Source of the DNA: Gaiellasilicea sp963850995
GTDB taxonomy: Bacteria; Actinomycetota; Thermoleophilia; Gaiellales; Gaiellaceae
Direction of reading: 5' to 3'
Assembly (NCBI GenBank): GCA_963850995.1
Contig: CAWKNQ010000016.1
Coordinates: 124,001 to 188,000, forward strand
DNA: 64,000 bases
In this document: positions 17,999 to 27,146 of the stretch, in pieces
How the letters are laid out: each line of letters opens with the position of its first letter
How positions within the stretch are numbered: position 1 is the stretch's first letter
Translations under genes and position numbers: made by a program
Notes under the pieces: generated by a model
Database searches by the model: none
What the model was told of the DNA's origin: nothing
What the model saw: the letters and a program-made list of their open reading frames with translations, nothing else

Positions 17999-18971
17999 AC
18001 CTGATCCGCGCATGGTCGATCCTTATCCTCCGAGCGAGCCGTACGACCACGGGATGCTCCAGGTGGGCGACGACAACCACGTCTACTGGGAGACGCGCGG
18101 CAATCCGGACGGGAAGCCCGCGCTCATCGTCCACGGCGGGCCGGGATCCAGCTGCGAACGCAGTACCGGCCGAACGTTCGATCCGGGCCGTTACCGGATC
18201 GTTCTCTTTGACCAGCGCGGGTGCGGGCGGAGCACGCCGCACGCGAGCGATCCGAGGTGCGACATGAGCGTGAACACCACCGAGCACCTGCTCTCGGACA
18301 TGGAGCGGCTGCGCGAGCACCTCGGAATCGAGCAGTGGCTGCTGTGCGGGGGCTCCTGGGGTTCGACGCTCAGCCTCGCCTACGCCGAGCGGCATCCAGA
18401 ACGCGTCTCGGAGATCGTCATCACCGGCGTCACCACGACCCGGCGGTCCGAGACCGACTGGCTCTACCGGGGCGTGCGCCGCTACTTCCCCGAGGAGTGG
18501 GAGCGGTTTCGAGCCGGCGCTCCGGAAGACGAGCGGGACGGCGACCTGGTCGCCGCATACGCGCGACTGACGGAGTCTCCGGACGCCGACGTCCGCGCCA
18601 AGGCGACGGCCGACTGGCTGGCATGGGAGGACGCGGTCATCTCACACGAATCACAGGGGACACCGGGCGCATACAGCTCGCGGCCGGCTGCCGCGCAACT
18701 CGCGCTCGTCCGCATCTGCGCCCACTACTTCTCTCACGCCGCTTGGCTCGACGAGGGCGCGCTGATCCGCGACGCCGATCGCCTGACCGGTATCCCGGGC
18801 GTCCTGATCCACGGACGCCTCGACCTGGGCTCCCCGGTTGCCACCGCCTGGGAGCTGGCCCGCGCCTGGAGTGACGCGCGGCTGGTGATCATCACCGACT
18901 CAGGGCACACCGGAAGCCAGACGATGAGAAACGAGATCATCGACACGCTCGCTCGCTTCGCAGACCGCTAA
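17991..18971 (+). CDS. pip: Prolyl aminopeptidase (proline iminopeptidase), peptidase family S33
   Basis: An alpha/beta hydrolase that removes N-terminal proline from peptides in the cytosol. It carries the oxyanion-hole motif HGGPGSS, FDQRGCGRSTPHAS, the nucleophile elbow GGSWGSTLSLAYAERHP, the acid in GVLIHGRLDLGSP, and the catalytic His in DSGHTG near the C-terminus. Length about 326 residues, usual for the family. Two starts are possible: ATG 17991 with GAGG four bases upstream, or ATG 18012 without a clear site. It ends just before a strong bidirectional hairpin. Confidence 0.92.
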   Translation: MWKPDPRMVDPYPPSEPYDHGMLQVGDDNHVYWETRGNPDGKPALIVHGGPGSSCERSTGRTFDPGRYRIVLFDQRGCGRSTPHASDPRCDMSVNTTEHLLSDMERLREHLGIEQWLLCGGSWGSTLSLAYAERHPERVSEIVITGVTTTRRSETDWLYRGVRRYFPEEWERFRAGAPEDERDGDLVAAYARLTESPDADVRAKATADWLAWEDAVISHESQGTPGAYSSRPAAAQLALVRICAHYFSHAAWLDEGALIRDADRLTGIPGVLIHGRLDLGSPVATAWELARAWSDARLVIITDSGHTGSQTMRNEIIDTLARFADR

Positions 18972-18976
18972 GCGGC

Positions 18977-19002
18977 GAGAGGCGGGCCGGAGCCCGCCTC
19001 TC
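18977..19002. terminator. Bidirectional terminator hairpin
   Basis: An 11-bp perfect stem (GAGAGGCGGGC with its complement) around a CGGA loop lies between two convergent genes, six bases past the stop of the peptidase and 20 bases past the stop of the minus-strand membrane protein. Confidence 0.85.
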
Positions 19003-19021
19003 ACCCTGACCGCGGTGTTGC

Positions 19022-19597
19022 TCAGGTCGCGGCCGACGCCGTGTCGAGCGCCTTGCTCCGCCGAGGAATCGCGACCCAGCCCAGCGCCCCACCGACGGTG
19101 AGAACGAGGAACCCGATCCCGGTCAGCAGGAGCGCGATGCCCATGACAATCGAGAAGTAGGCGACCCGCTCGGCGAAGTACGACGTGTTCAGCGCCGTCG
19201 TCAGAGCGGTCTCGGTCACCCACATGTTGCGGAGACCGTTCTCTACCGGCCTGCCGTCTTCCGTCTTCGCCGCGAGCGCCTCGTCGCTCGTGTCCTCGCC
19301 ACTCGGAGTGAGGAAGCGGCCCATCTCGGCGTACCGCTTGCCTTCGGTCGCCTCGAGGGTGTGGTGCTCCATGATGTCCGCGAACGCGCGTGCCTCCGCG
19401 CCGGTCGTGATCTTCTGGCCCGGCTGCAGCGCGCCGTTCGTGAGCTCCGCGGCATCGTCGCCCGCGGTGATGTTCTGCTGCGCGATCTCGTCGCGCACGT
19501 CGCTGTAGCCCGTCGCGCCGATCACGATCGCGCCGATGCCGAAGGCGATCAGGACGACGCTGGCTGCAATCCCTCCGTATGCGAACCACTTTCTCAT
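19022..19597 (-). CDS. Two-helix membrane protein with an external domain
   Basis: 191 residues starting at ATG with GGAGCGGGAG just upstream. An N-terminal helix (IAASVVLIAFGIGAIVIGA) is followed by about 110 polar residues rich in Glu, Thr and Ala, then a second helix (IVMGIALLLTGIGFLVLTVGG) and a short basic tail. The polar part is predicted to face outside. I recognise no named family. It is separated by 94 bases from LtrA on the same strand and may be co-transcribed. Confidence 0.75.
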   Translation of the reverse strand: MRKWFAYGGIAASVVLIAFGIGAIVIGATGYSDVRDEIAQQNITAGDDAAELTNGALQPGQKITTGAEARAFADIMEHHTLEATEGKRYAEMGRFLTPSGEDTSDEALAAKTEDGRPVENGLRNMWVTETALTTALNTSYFAERVAYFSIVMGIALLLTGIGFLVLTVGGALGWVAIPRRSKALDTASAAT

Positions 19598-19691
19598 CTC
19601 CCGCTCCTTTCGTCGGCCGTTACCTGAGCGGAGAATCGCGCCCGTCGCGCCCGGCGCCATCGGCCTTTCCGCTGAACTCGGTTGCGGACGA

Positions 19692-20852
19692 CTACGGAGC
19701 GGCGGGCTCCGCCGCATGACGCACCCGGTCGCGAGCCTCGGCGAAGCGGATCGCCTCGTAGGCGATCAGGCCGACGCAGAGCGCGGTCACGATGGCCAGT
19801 GTTGCGAGCGCGGGGAGCGCCACCGCCGCCGGCGTGAGCGCCAGCAGCAGCGCGCTCACGACGAGTCGCTGCCTGTTGAGAGACCCGACGTTGCGGAGCC
19901 GGAAGAGGATGTGCGCGACGAGGTAGAGCGCGACGCCGCCGCAGAGCGCGACCGCAGGGACCGTCTCGAGCGGGTCGCCGACGTGCGCCATCGTCTTCTT
20001 GACGCCGACTGCGAAGAGGATGACGCCGGCAACCATCGGCAGGTGGAGGTAGCTGTACGAGTCGCGGGCCATCCTGAGCTGTGCGCCGCCCGTCGTCTCG
20101 CGGAGCCGCCGCTCCGCAACCAGCGCGACCACGTCGAAGTACGCCCACCAGAGCGCGGCGGCGACGGCGAGGCCGAGCAGGGAAGCGGTGATGACGCCGG
20201 CATCGAGCGTGGGCGCGCCGACCCCGATCGCCACGATCGACTCGCCGAGCGCGATGATCACGATCAGGCCGTGCCGCTCGGCGAAGTGGCCGGCCGAGAG
20301 CCGCCAGCCCTTGCCGCCGCCCACATACACGCCGAGCAGGTCGCTCGCGAGCGCGAGCGCCCACACCGCGACCTGCGCCCGGCCGTCGAGGCCGGCCGCG
20401 ACGAAGAGCAGCGAGATGCTGATCCCCGAGCCGACCGCCAGCCGGGCGACCGCGACGAGAAACTCCCGGTCGCCCCGGGCAACCAGCGCGTACAGAACGA
20501 GGTGGGCGATGCGGACGAAGGCATAGGCGCACGCGAACAGGAACGCGTCGTCGCCGAAGGCGTCGGGGACGGCGCGCGACGCAATCAGCGTCGCGCCCAT
20601 CGCCGCGAACATGACCAGACGGACGGCGCCCTCGTCGGGGTTGATCGTGTTCGTCAGCCAGGCGTACGCGGCCCAGGACCACCAGAGCACCCCGAGCAGG
20701 AGCAGCCCCTTGACGAGCCCCGCCCACGTCGGGTCGTCGGCGACGAAGCCGGTCACCTGGGTGAGCGCGAAGACGAAGATCAGGTCGAAGAAGAGCTCGA
20801 GCGGCGTGACACGCTCTTGACCGGCCTCCCATCTGCGCGCCTGGACAGCCAC
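19692..20852 (-). CDS. LtrA-family (low temperature requirement A) membrane protein
   Basis: 386 residues with about ten membrane helices. Family marks are TPLELFFDLIFVFALTQVT at the N-terminus and the HFAERHGLIVIIALGESIVAIG segment in the middle, where the conserved Glu and His residues lie. LtrA was first linked to growth of Listeria at low temperature; the biochemical role is unknown. The hydrophobicity and length fit the family well, and no frame changes are present. Confidence 0.92.
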   Translation of the reverse strand: MAVQARRWEAGQERVTPLELFFDLIFVFALTQVTGFVADDPTWAGLVKGLLLLGVLWWSWAAYAWLTNTINPDEGAVRLVMFAAMGATLIASRAVPDAFGDDAFLFACAYAFVRIAHLVLYALVARGDREFLVAVARLAVGSGISISLLFVAAGLDGRAQVAVWALALASDLLGVYVGGGKGWRLSAGHFAERHGLIVIIALGESIVAIGVGAPTLDAGVITASLLGLAVAAALWWAYFDVVALVAERRLRETTGGAQLRMARDSYSYLHLPMVAGVILFAVGVKKTMAHVGDPLETVPAVALCGGVALYLVAHILFRLRNVGSLNRQRLVVSALLLALTPAAVALPALATLAIVTALCVGLIAYEAIRFAEARDRVRHAAEPAAP

Positions 20853-20870
20853 GCGACCAGACTAGAGGCC

Positions 20871-21287
20871 ATGGTTGGAGCCATGTCGCCGTCCCGGCCG
20901 CTGCGTGCGGGCCTCGTCGCGGCTCTGCTCTCCGGAGCGCCGTCGACCGTGCACGCGCTCGCGACCGGCCGCGACCCGCTCGAGGCGGCGCTCGCAGCCG
21001 GATCGATCCTGCTGCCCCAGGAGCGACGTCGCGGGGCGCTCCTCGCCGCCGCCGTCCCCGTGCATCTCTGCCTCTCGCTCGGCTGGGCCGTCGTCCTCGA
21101 CCGTGCCGGCGTGCGCGGCGCGCGGCGCGGCGCCGTCGCGGGGCTGGCGATCGCGGCGCTCGACCTCGGCCTGCTTGGGCGCGCCTTCCCGCGCATCCGC
21201 GCGTTGCCGATCGCGCCACAAGTGGCAGATCACACAACCTACGGGGCGATCGTCGGTGCGTTGATTAGCCGTCGCGGTTCCGGGTAG
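20871..21287 (+). CDS. Small membrane protein of unknown function
   Basis: 138 residues from ATG 20871. Hydrophobic segments are LRAGLVAALLSGAPSTVHALA, GALLAAAVPVHLCLSLGWAVV and VAGLAIAALDLGLLG, so three or four membrane helices are likely. The C-terminus reads HTTYGAIVGALISRRG. No family with known activity is recognised. It is divergent from LtrA with only 18 bases between the starts, so the two genes share a promoter region. Confidence 0.65.
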   Translation: MVGAMSPSRPLRAGLVAALLSGAPSTVHALATGRDPLEAALAAGSILLPQERRRGALLAAAVPVHLCLSLGWAVVLDRAGVRGARRGAVAGLAIAALDLGLLGRAFPRIRALPIAPQVADHTTYGAIVGALISRRGSG

Positions 21288-21316
21288 ACGATCTGTACCC
21301 AACCGAGGAGGGACAG

Positions 21317-21685
21317 ATGGATCGCCAGAAGATGCAGTCGGGGGTCACGACCGCAGACATGTGGACCTTCCAGGATCAGTCGCTCGATGCGACGAACCTG
21401 GTCGGCTACTCGGTCGAGGCAATCGACGGCGGCATCGGCAAGATCGACGACGCGACCGGCGAGGTCGGCAGCAGCCGGCTGATCGTCGACACCGGCCCGT
21501 GGATCTTCGGCAAGAAGGTCCTGCTTCCGGCCGGGGTCGTCGAGCGCGTCGACCACGACACCGAGACGGTGTTCGTGAGCAGGACGAAGGACGAGATCAA
21601 GAACGCGCCGGAGTTCGACCCCGACCTGCACCGCGAGGACGAGAAGTATCGCGAGAAGGTCGGCGGCTACTACAGCGGCTTCTAG
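21317..21685 (+). CDS. PRC-barrel domain protein
   Basis: 122 residues with a clear ribosome-binding site (GAGGAGGGACAG) before the ATG. The PRC-barrel lies at residues 26-90: LVGYSVEAIDGGIGKIDDA, SSRLIVDTGPWIFGKKVLLP and VERVDHDTETVFV. The C-terminus is acidic (DLHREDEKYREKVGGYYSGF). Such stand-alone PRC proteins are common in actinobacteria and often stress-linked; no activity is established. It converges with the aquaporin gene 26 bases away. Confidence 0.88.
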   Translation: MDRQKMQSGVTTADMWTFQDQSLDATNLVGYSVEAIDGGIGKIDDATGEVGSSRLIVDTGPWIFGKKVLLPAGVVERVDHDTETVFVSRTKDEIKNAPEFDPDLHREDEKYREKVGGYYSGF

Positions 21686-21711
21686 CCGCGAGCGACCTGC
21701 GGCGCGGCTGC

Positions 21712-22440
21712 CTAGTCGGTGGCCGCGTCGCCCGGTCGCGGCTCGAGCACGCCCGACTTGGGCGTTCCGACGGGCTCCAGCGGCACGCGCAGGTAGAGCC
21801 ACTCGTAGAGCAGCGCCGCGACGATCCCCCCGATGCAGGGACCGATGATGTAGACCCACCAGTCGTCCCAGACGTTGAATACGAGCTCGGGCCCGAGCGA
21901 CCGGGCCGGGTTCATCGCAGCCCCGGTGAGCGGGCCGGCGGCGAGGATGTCGATCGTGATCGTGAGGCCGATCGCAAGCCCCGCGATCGACTTGAACGTG
22001 CCGCCCGGGTCTACGGCGCTGGCGAAGACGACCCAGACGAGCAGGAAGGTCATGATCGCCTCGAGCGCGATGCCGGCTCCGGAGTCGATTCCGCTCAGGA
22101 CCGGGACACCGGCAGCGAGGTCGACGGTGTCCGGGAAGGTCGCACGCAGCGCGAGCGCCGCGAGGACGGCGCCTGCGAGTTGCGCGATCCAGTAGACGAC
22201 CGCGAGGGGTGCGTCTATTCGCCGCGTGACCAGGAATCCGAGCGTGATCGCGGGATTGAAGTGGGCGCCGGAGATGTGACCCACCGCGGAGACCATGACC
22301 GCGATCGCCAGTCCGTGCGCCAACGCGACCCCGAGCAGGCCCGCGTCTGCCGTGAACCCGATTGCGGCCACGCCCGCGAAGATGAGCGTGAAGGTGCCGA
22401 TCAACTCTGCGACTGCGCGACGGAGCGGCCCGTACTCCAC
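21712..22440 (-). CDS. Aquaporin / glycerol facilitator family channel
   Basis: 242 residues from GTG 22440, six membrane helices and both signature half-helices: GAHFNPAITLG and GAAMNPARSLGPEL. The first helix begins AVAELIGTFTLIFAGVAAIG. MIP channels pass water, glycerol or small neutral solutes across the membrane. The Arg after the second NPA motif is present, so the selectivity filter is intact; water or glycerol specificity is not resolved by eye. A minus-strand singleton. Confidence 0.93.
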   Translation of the reverse strand: MEYGPLRRAVAELIGTFTLIFAGVAAIGFTADAGLLGVALAHGLAIAVMVSAVGHISGAHFNPAITLGFLVTRRIDAPLAVVYWIAQLAGAVLAALALRATFPDTVDLAAGVPVLSGIDSGAGIALEAIMTFLLVWVVFASAVDPGGTFKSIAGLAIGLTITIDILAAGPLTGAAMNPARSLGPELVFNVWDDWWVYIIGPCIGGIVAALLYEWLYLRVPLEPVGTPKSGVLEPRPGDAATD

Positions 22441-22507
22441 GGCGCGAAGATACGGAGCAGATCGGACGGGAACGCCCACAGGGCGTGGTTCGCTACGGTG
22501 AAGCCAG

Positions 22508-22693
22508 ATGGCAGCCGACGCAGCATCGAGCGAGGTCCAGGCCGCTACCTGCCCCCACTGCGGCAAGCCGTTCACGGCGGAGCTGCTCGCCGGCGACGCC
22601 GAGCGGCACCGTGGCTTCAAGTGCCCGCACTGCAAGCTCTTCGTGCCCGAGAGCAGGGCCGAGGACGCCCCGCTGACCCGCGAGAGCGGCTAG
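22508..22693 (+). CDS. Small double zinc-ribbon protein
   Basis: 61 residues from an ATG at 22508. Two CPHC knuckles (TCPHCGKPF near residue 15 and KCPHCKLFVP near residue 38) form one four-Cys zinc site. The rest is acidic and probably disordered. Such mini zinc ribbons occur in many actinobacteria and may bind nucleic acid or protein partners; I assign no function. Its stop lies one base from the stop of the sigma factor gene on the other strand. Confidence 0.7.
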   Translation: MAADAASSEVQAATCPHCGKPFTAELLAGDAERHRGFKCPHCKLFVPESRAEDAPLTRESG

Positions 22694-22694
22694 G

Positions 22695-23792
22695 TCACAT
22701 GCAGTTCTTGAGGGCCTGAGCTTCGGGTAGGCCTTCGAGCTTCTTGAGCGTGTTGTTCTCGATCTGACGGATCCGCTCGCGGGTGACCCCGAAGGCCCGC
22801 CCGACCTCCTCGAGCGTGTACGGCTGCGCCCCCGAGAGGCCGAAGCGGAGCTCGATCACCCTGCGCTCGCGCTCCGGTAACGCCATCAGCGCATGCTCGA
22901 CGTCCTCGCGGCGGAGCGAGAGCGAGGCGGTGTCGAACGGCGACTCGGCGCTGTCGTCCGGGACGAAGTCGCCGAGCGAGCTCTCCTCTTCCTCGCCGAT
23001 CGGCTTCTCCAGCGAGACGGGCAGCTGCGCCATCCGCAGGATCTCCCGCACCTCGTCCGTCGTGATCTCGAGCTCCTCCGCGATCTCCTCCGGCCTCGGC
23101 TCGCGGCCCAGCCGCTGCACGAGCTGGCGCTCGATGTGGACGACCTTGTTCAGCTTCTCGACCATGTGCACCGGGATCCGGATCGTGCGCGCCTTGTCGG
23201 CGATCGCCCGCGTCACCGCCTGCCGGATCCACCACGTCGCATAGGTGGAGAACTTGAAGCCCTTGCGGTAGTCGAACTTCTCGACCGCCCGGATCAGGCC
23301 GAGCGAGCCCTCCTGGATCAGGTCGAGGAACGAGAGGCCCCGGCCGAGGTAGCCCTTGGCGATCGAGACGACCAGGCGCAGGTTCGCCTCGGTCATCTGC
23401 GTCTTCGCGGCCATGTCGCCGCGCTCGATCCGCTTCGCGAGGTAGATCTCCTGGTCGGCTGTGAGAAGCGGCACCTTGCCGATCTCGCGCAGGTAGAGGC
23501 GCAGCGAGTCCAGCGAGGGCTCGACCGTGAGGTCGAGCTTGGGCGCGGCTTTCTCGTCCTCGGCGAGCGCCGGCTGCTCGTGCGGCGGCGACTTGAACTG
23601 CTCGCCCTCGACGAGCTCGATCGAGTGGTCGATCAGGTAGGTGTAGAAGTCTTCGATCTGCTCCTTCGTCAGATCGACCTCCTCGAGGCCGGCGACGATC
23701 TCGTCGTAGGTGAGGAACCCCTTCTCCTGTCCGTGCTGGACGAGCTTCTGGAGCTCCTCGACCTCGGGAAGAGCGATATCGACGGTGAGCAC
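22695..23792 (-). CDS. rpoD: Primary-type sigma-70 factor
   Basis: 365 residues. The start is GTG 23792, three bases after GGAGGT. A short region 1.1-like helix bundle (EVEELQKLVQHGQEKGFLTYDEI) is followed by an acidic linker, region 1.2 (DSLRLYLREIGKVPLLTADQE), regions 2.1-2.4 (FDYRKGFKFSTYATWWIRQA then IADKARTIRIPVHM), region 3 and region 4.2 (YTLEEVGRAFGVTRERIRQIE). All promoter-reading elements of a housekeeping sigma factor are present, though it is shorter than most RpoD/SigA proteins. It could be one of several primary-like sigma factors in this organism. Confidence 0.9.
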   Translation of the reverse strand: MLTVDIALPEVEELQKLVQHGQEKGFLTYDEIVAGLEEVDLTKEQIEDFYTYLIDHSIELVEGEQFKSPPHEQPALAEDEKAAPKLDLTVEPSLDSLRLYLREIGKVPLLTADQEIYLAKRIERGDMAAKTQMTEANLRLVVSIAKGYLGRGLSFLDLIQEGSLGLIRAVEKFDYRKGFKFSTYATWWIRQAVTRAIADKARTIRIPVHMVEKLNKVVHIERQLVQRLGREPRPEEIAEELEITTDEVREILRMAQLPVSLEKPIGEEEESSLGDFVPDDSAESPFDTASLSLRREDVEHALMALPERERRVIELRFGLSGAQPYTLEEVGRAFGVTRERIRQIENNTLKKLEGLPEAQALKNCM

Positions 23793-23863
23793 GTGACCTC
23801 CGCTTTCTCGCGTGGGTGGACGGGGCGCTGCCACTTGCCGTAACGACCTACCTAGACACACGA

Positions 23864-23893
23864 AGAGCCGAGTCGCTCCACGCCCCCGGCTCT
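23864..23893. promoter_or_regulatory. Inverted repeat in the sigma-factor upstream region
   Basis: AGAGCCG (23864-23870) and CGGCTCT (23887-23893) can pair; a second short pair, GATCC and GGATC, lies about 15 bases farther upstream. The 166-base region between the sigma factor and asparaginase genes holds no gene. Either a leader hairpin or a protein site is possible. Confidence 0.35.
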
Positions 23894-23958
23894 GACCATC
23901 GGCCCGGATCCTAGCGTGGATCGGGCACGCGTGAGAAGGCCAGTTTTTTACGCGTTCT

Positions 23959-24834
23959 TCACCGCTTGACGACGACCTCGCCGACGACCTCGCCGCGCGA
24001 GCTCGCCACCGGCTCGACGCCGAGATCGCCCGTGTCGAAACCGAGCTGCCGCAGCAGCTCGGCCAGCGCCGGGCGCATCGCGCGCATGCTGCCGTCCTCG
24101 ACCTTCAGCGCGATCCCGACCCCGGCCGGCCCGCAGGCGCAGAGCAGACCCTCGGCTCCGCCCTTGGCCGTCCAGCCGTCCAGCTGCCGCATCAGCATCG
24201 TGTCGGCGGCGGCCGGCCCGCGAATCAGCTCAGGGTGCGCGCGCATCGCCGCCGCAACCCGGGCGCCGCCGTCGAGCTGCTCGAGCCGGCCGAACATCGC
24301 CGCCATCCGGCGGAGCGGGAGCGCGAAGGTGACGACGCCGCAGCCGTCGACTGCCGTCGGCACCTCGTCGGGGTCGACGTCCGCGGCGGCCGCGACCTCG
24401 GCGAGACAGCCGTGCTGCACCGGATGCGTCGCGAGCCGATAGCCGCCGCTCGCCCAGCCCTTGACGCGGCAGAGGGCGAGCATGCCGGCGTGCTTGCCCG
24501 AGCAGTTGTGCTCGAGCGGCGTCGGGTCGGGCCCGCACTCGAGCTCGTCCTCCGCCGCAGGCGCCTTCTCGAGCAGGCTGCGGACCGCGGCGAGCTGCGC
24601 GGGCGAGGCAAGGTGCGACGCGGACGCGATCGCGATCTCCTCACTCGTCAAGTCGTCGCGCGCGCGCACGAGCGGCAGCGCCTGGAAGGGCTTGGCCGAG
24701 GAGCGGAGGTAGGAGACGAGATCGGGCTCACCGGCCTCCGCCAGGACGGCGCCATCCTGGACGGCGACCGCGTGGACATGGTGGCGCGACTCCTCGACGC
24801 CGCCGCGGCGGACGACCACGGTGAGAGGATCCAC
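23959..24834 (-). CDS. L-asparaginase II family protein
   Basis: 291 residues of the asparaginase II fold (the Rhizobium etli AnsA type, unrelated to E. coli AnsB). Signatures are YLRSSAKPFQALPLV near residue 45 with the conserved Ser-Lys pair, LEHNCSGKHAGMLALC near residue 107, and TAVDGCGVVTFALPL near residue 160. The enzyme hydrolyses asparagine to aspartate and ammonia. No signal peptide is visible, so it should act in the cytosol. Start ATG follows directly from an acidic-poor leader; no frame changes. Confidence 0.9.
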   Translation of the reverse strand: MDPLTVVVRRGGVEESRHHVHAVAVQDGAVLAEAGEPDLVSYLRSSAKPFQALPLVRARDDLTSEEIAIASASHLASPAQLAAVRSLLEKAPAAEDELECGPDPTPLEHNCSGKHAGMLALCRVKGWASGGYRLATHPVQHGCLAEVAAAADVDPDEVPTAVDGCGVVTFALPLRRMAAMFGRLEQLDGGARVAAAMRAHPELIRGPAAADTMLMRQLDGWTAKGGAEGLLCACGPAGVGIALKVEDGSMRAMRPALAELLRQLGFDTGDLGVEPVASSRGEVVGEVVVKR

Positions 24835-24954
24835 GCGCGCACCCTAGGTCATGAGTGGTTTGCACCCACTCGGGGAACGCCATAGGGTCCAGCGCCACTA
24901 CACCCTAGTTCGGTCATCGTTCGCTGTGGCACGACCAATAAGGAGGACGCACAG

Positions 24955-26575
24955 ATGGTCAACCGACCACCGGCAAGACGATCCAGACGAATAGCGACCC
25001 TCGCCCTGCTGGCAGCGGTCGGCGCGCTGCTGCTCACGCTCGCGCCTGCGCCGGCCGCCGCCGCGACGAACGCCTGCGAGAGGCGCTCGAACAACACGTA
25101 CGACAAGCTGCTCGAGTGCGTGACGCTCGAGGGCGTGCGTGCGCACCAGGCCGCATTCCAGGCGATCGCGGACGCAAACGGCGGCACGCGCGCCGCCGCG
25201 ACCCCGGGGTACGACGCGAGCGTCGACTACGTCGTCGAGAAGCTCGAGGCGGCCGGGTACCAGGTCGAGCTGCACCAGTTCGACTTCACCGTCGCGGAGC
25301 CCGTCCGACAACTGACGCCGACCGTCGCCACACACGAGACGGGTGGCGTCACGGGCAGCGCCTTGGGAACGGTGACCGCCGCAGTGACTCCGGTCGACAT
25401 CAACCTGGTTCCTCCGCGCGCGAACACGAGCGGGTGCAATGGAGCGTTCACCGAGGCCGCGGTCGGGGCGCCCCTTACGGCTGCTCCCCCGGGCGGCGTC
25501 AACGACTTCGCGGGCTTCGTTGCCGGCCGGATCGCGCTGGTCCAGCGGGGCGGCTGCAGCTTCGCCCTCAAGGTCGCAAATGCGCAGACTGCAGGCGCCG
25601 CCGCGGTCATCCTCTTCAACCAGGGCAACACGCCCGACACGCAGCGGCACCCTCACCAACATCACCGCCGCGCCGCCGGCGGGCTCGGCCTTCACGACGA
25701 TCAACGTCCCGGTGGTCGGCGTGAGCTTCGCCGCCGGTGAGTCGCTCGCCCGGGCCGGCACGACCGCGACCGTCGCCGTGGTGAACAAGCCGCAGTCGAA
25801 CGTGATCGCCGAGATGCGGGGCAGGGAAGAGGACAACGTCGTCATGGCCGGCGGCCACCTGGACTCGGTGCCCGCAGGACCGGGGATCAACGACAACGGC
25901 TCCGGCTCGGCGGCCCTCCTCGAGACGGCACTGATGATGGCCAAGGTCAAGCCCCTCTGGAACACGCTCCGGTTCGCGTGGTGGGGCGGCGAGGAAGCGG
26001 GCCTGCTCGGCTCGCAGGCGTACGTCGACGACCTGAGCCAGGCTGAACGCGACCGGATCGCCCTCTACATGAACTACGACATGGTCGGCTCGCCGAACTA
26101 CATCTTCATGGTGTACGACGCCGACCAGTCGACGTTCCCGGCTCCGGACGGCGTGCCGATCCCGGCCGGCTCCGCGGCGATCGAGGACGTCTACGAGTCG
26201 TACTACACGCTCGTCGGCGAGCCGTACGACGACACCGAGTTCTCGGGTCGGAGCGACTACGAGGCGTTCATCTTCGCCGGCATCCCCTCGAGCGGCCTCT
26301 TCACAGGCGCCGAGGAGATCAAGACGGCGGAGCAGCAGGCGATCTGGGGCGGCACCACGGGCGCGCAGTTCGACCCGTGCTACCACCTCGCCTGCGACAC
26401 GTTCGCGAACAACAGCGACCACGCGCTCGAGGTCAACAGCGACCTGATCGCCTTCGCCCAGCTGACGTTCGCGTTCTCGACCGAAGCGGTGAACGGCGTG
26501 CCGGGCAAAGCCGTGCCCGGGACGACCACCGCCTTGCCCGCGCCGGCAGGCCCGCGCGGGACGTTCGAACCGTAG
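24955..26575 (+). CDS. Secreted zinc aminopeptidase, family M28 with PA domain, one frameshift
   Basis: About 540 residues. AAGGAGGA lies ahead of the ATG, and a signal peptide (IATLALLAAVGALLLTLA ending APAAAA) leads. A PA domain follows (IALVQRGGCSFALKVANAQ), then the M28 catalytic domain with zinc ligands in AGGHLDSVPAGPGINDNGSG, WWGGEEAGLLGS, YMNYDMVGSP and CYHLACDT. It removes N-terminal residues from peptides outside the cell. One extra base near 25648 (CAG-C-GGC) breaks the frame in the PA domain. A 13-bp terminator hairpin follows. The 120-base upstream region holds short inverted repeats (TAGGGT/ACCCTA) that may be regulatory. Confidence 0.9.
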
Positions 26576-26589
26576 GAGCTGACGCTCAT

Positions 26590-26619
26590 GCCGGCGGCGG
26601 CGATCGCGCCGCCGCCGGC
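26590..26619 (+). terminator. Terminator after the M28 peptidase gene
   Basis: A perfect 13-bp stem, GCCGGCGGCGGCG with its complement, closes on an ATCG loop 14 bases past the stop codon. No U-tract follows. Confidence 0.8.
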
Positions 26620-26645
26620 AGAGCCTGCTTGCGAACGGTCGAGAG

Positions 26646-27146
26646 TTGTCGTATGTTCCGACGACTATCGACCGTTTCCTCTCGCTTCCCGTTCCCGACT
26701 ACGAGCTCGACGACGTCCTCGTCGTCTCCGAGGTCGACCAGCTGCGCGCGCTCGCCGGCGACGCGCGGCTGCAGATCGTCGCGCTGCTGCGCGAGCGTGC
26801 CGCCTCGACGACCGAGCTCGCGGAGGAGGTCGGTCTCGCCAAGGGCACGATCGCGCACCACCTGAAGGTGCTCGAGAAGGCAGGGCTCGTCCGCGTGGTG
26901 CGGACCCGCCGCGTGCGCGCGCTCACGGAGAGCATCTACGGACGGGTGGCGCGGCTCTTCATCCTCATGGGCGCGGAGGAGTACGGAGGCGGCGTGCGCC
27001 TGCGCGTGCGGCTCGATCCCGCCGACGCGGAGCGGTTCGCCCGCCGCCTCGAGCGGCTGCGGCGCGACTTCGAGTCCCGGGCGGCCGGGGAGGGCGAGGA
27101 GTACGAGCTCGTCGCGGGCATCCGACGCGGGAGCGTCACACGGTGA
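26646..27146 (+). CDS. ArsR-family regulator coupled to an MFS transporter
   Basis: About 166 residues. The winged helix spans residues 30-105: VDQLRALAGDARLQIVALL, TTELAEEVGLAKGTIAHHLKVLEKAGLVRVV. The C-terminal part (residues 106-160) is a helical extension beyond the classic ArsR length. The only usable start in frame is TTG at 26646, which falls inside an inverted repeat; there is no ATG or GTG. The stop overlaps the GTG of the MFS gene by four bases, so it likely regulates that exporter. Confidence 0.82.
   Translation: MSYVPTTIDRFLSLPVPDYELDDVLVVSEVDQLRALAGDARLQIVALLRERAASTTELAEEVGLAKGTIAHHLKVLEKAGLVRVVRTRRVRALTESIYGRVARLFILMGAEEYGGGVRLRVRLDPADAERFARRLERLRRDFESRAAGEGEEYELVAGIRRGSVTR
26648..26665. 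promoter_or_regulatory. Inverted repeat over the probable promoter of the ArsR-MFS operon
   Basis: GTCGT and ACGAC flank eight bases. A sigma-70-like pair, TTGCGA and TATGTT with 17 bases between, places the -10 inside the repeat, as expected for a repressor site. That promoter conflicts with the TTG start at 26646, which would lie upstream of transcription, so one of the two calls is wrong. Confidence 0.4.

Noticed and set aside
23930..23960. T-run (TTTTTT) near 23943 as a terminator
   Set aside because: The run is on the plus strand where no gene ends; the minus-strand asparaginase transcript would read it as A.
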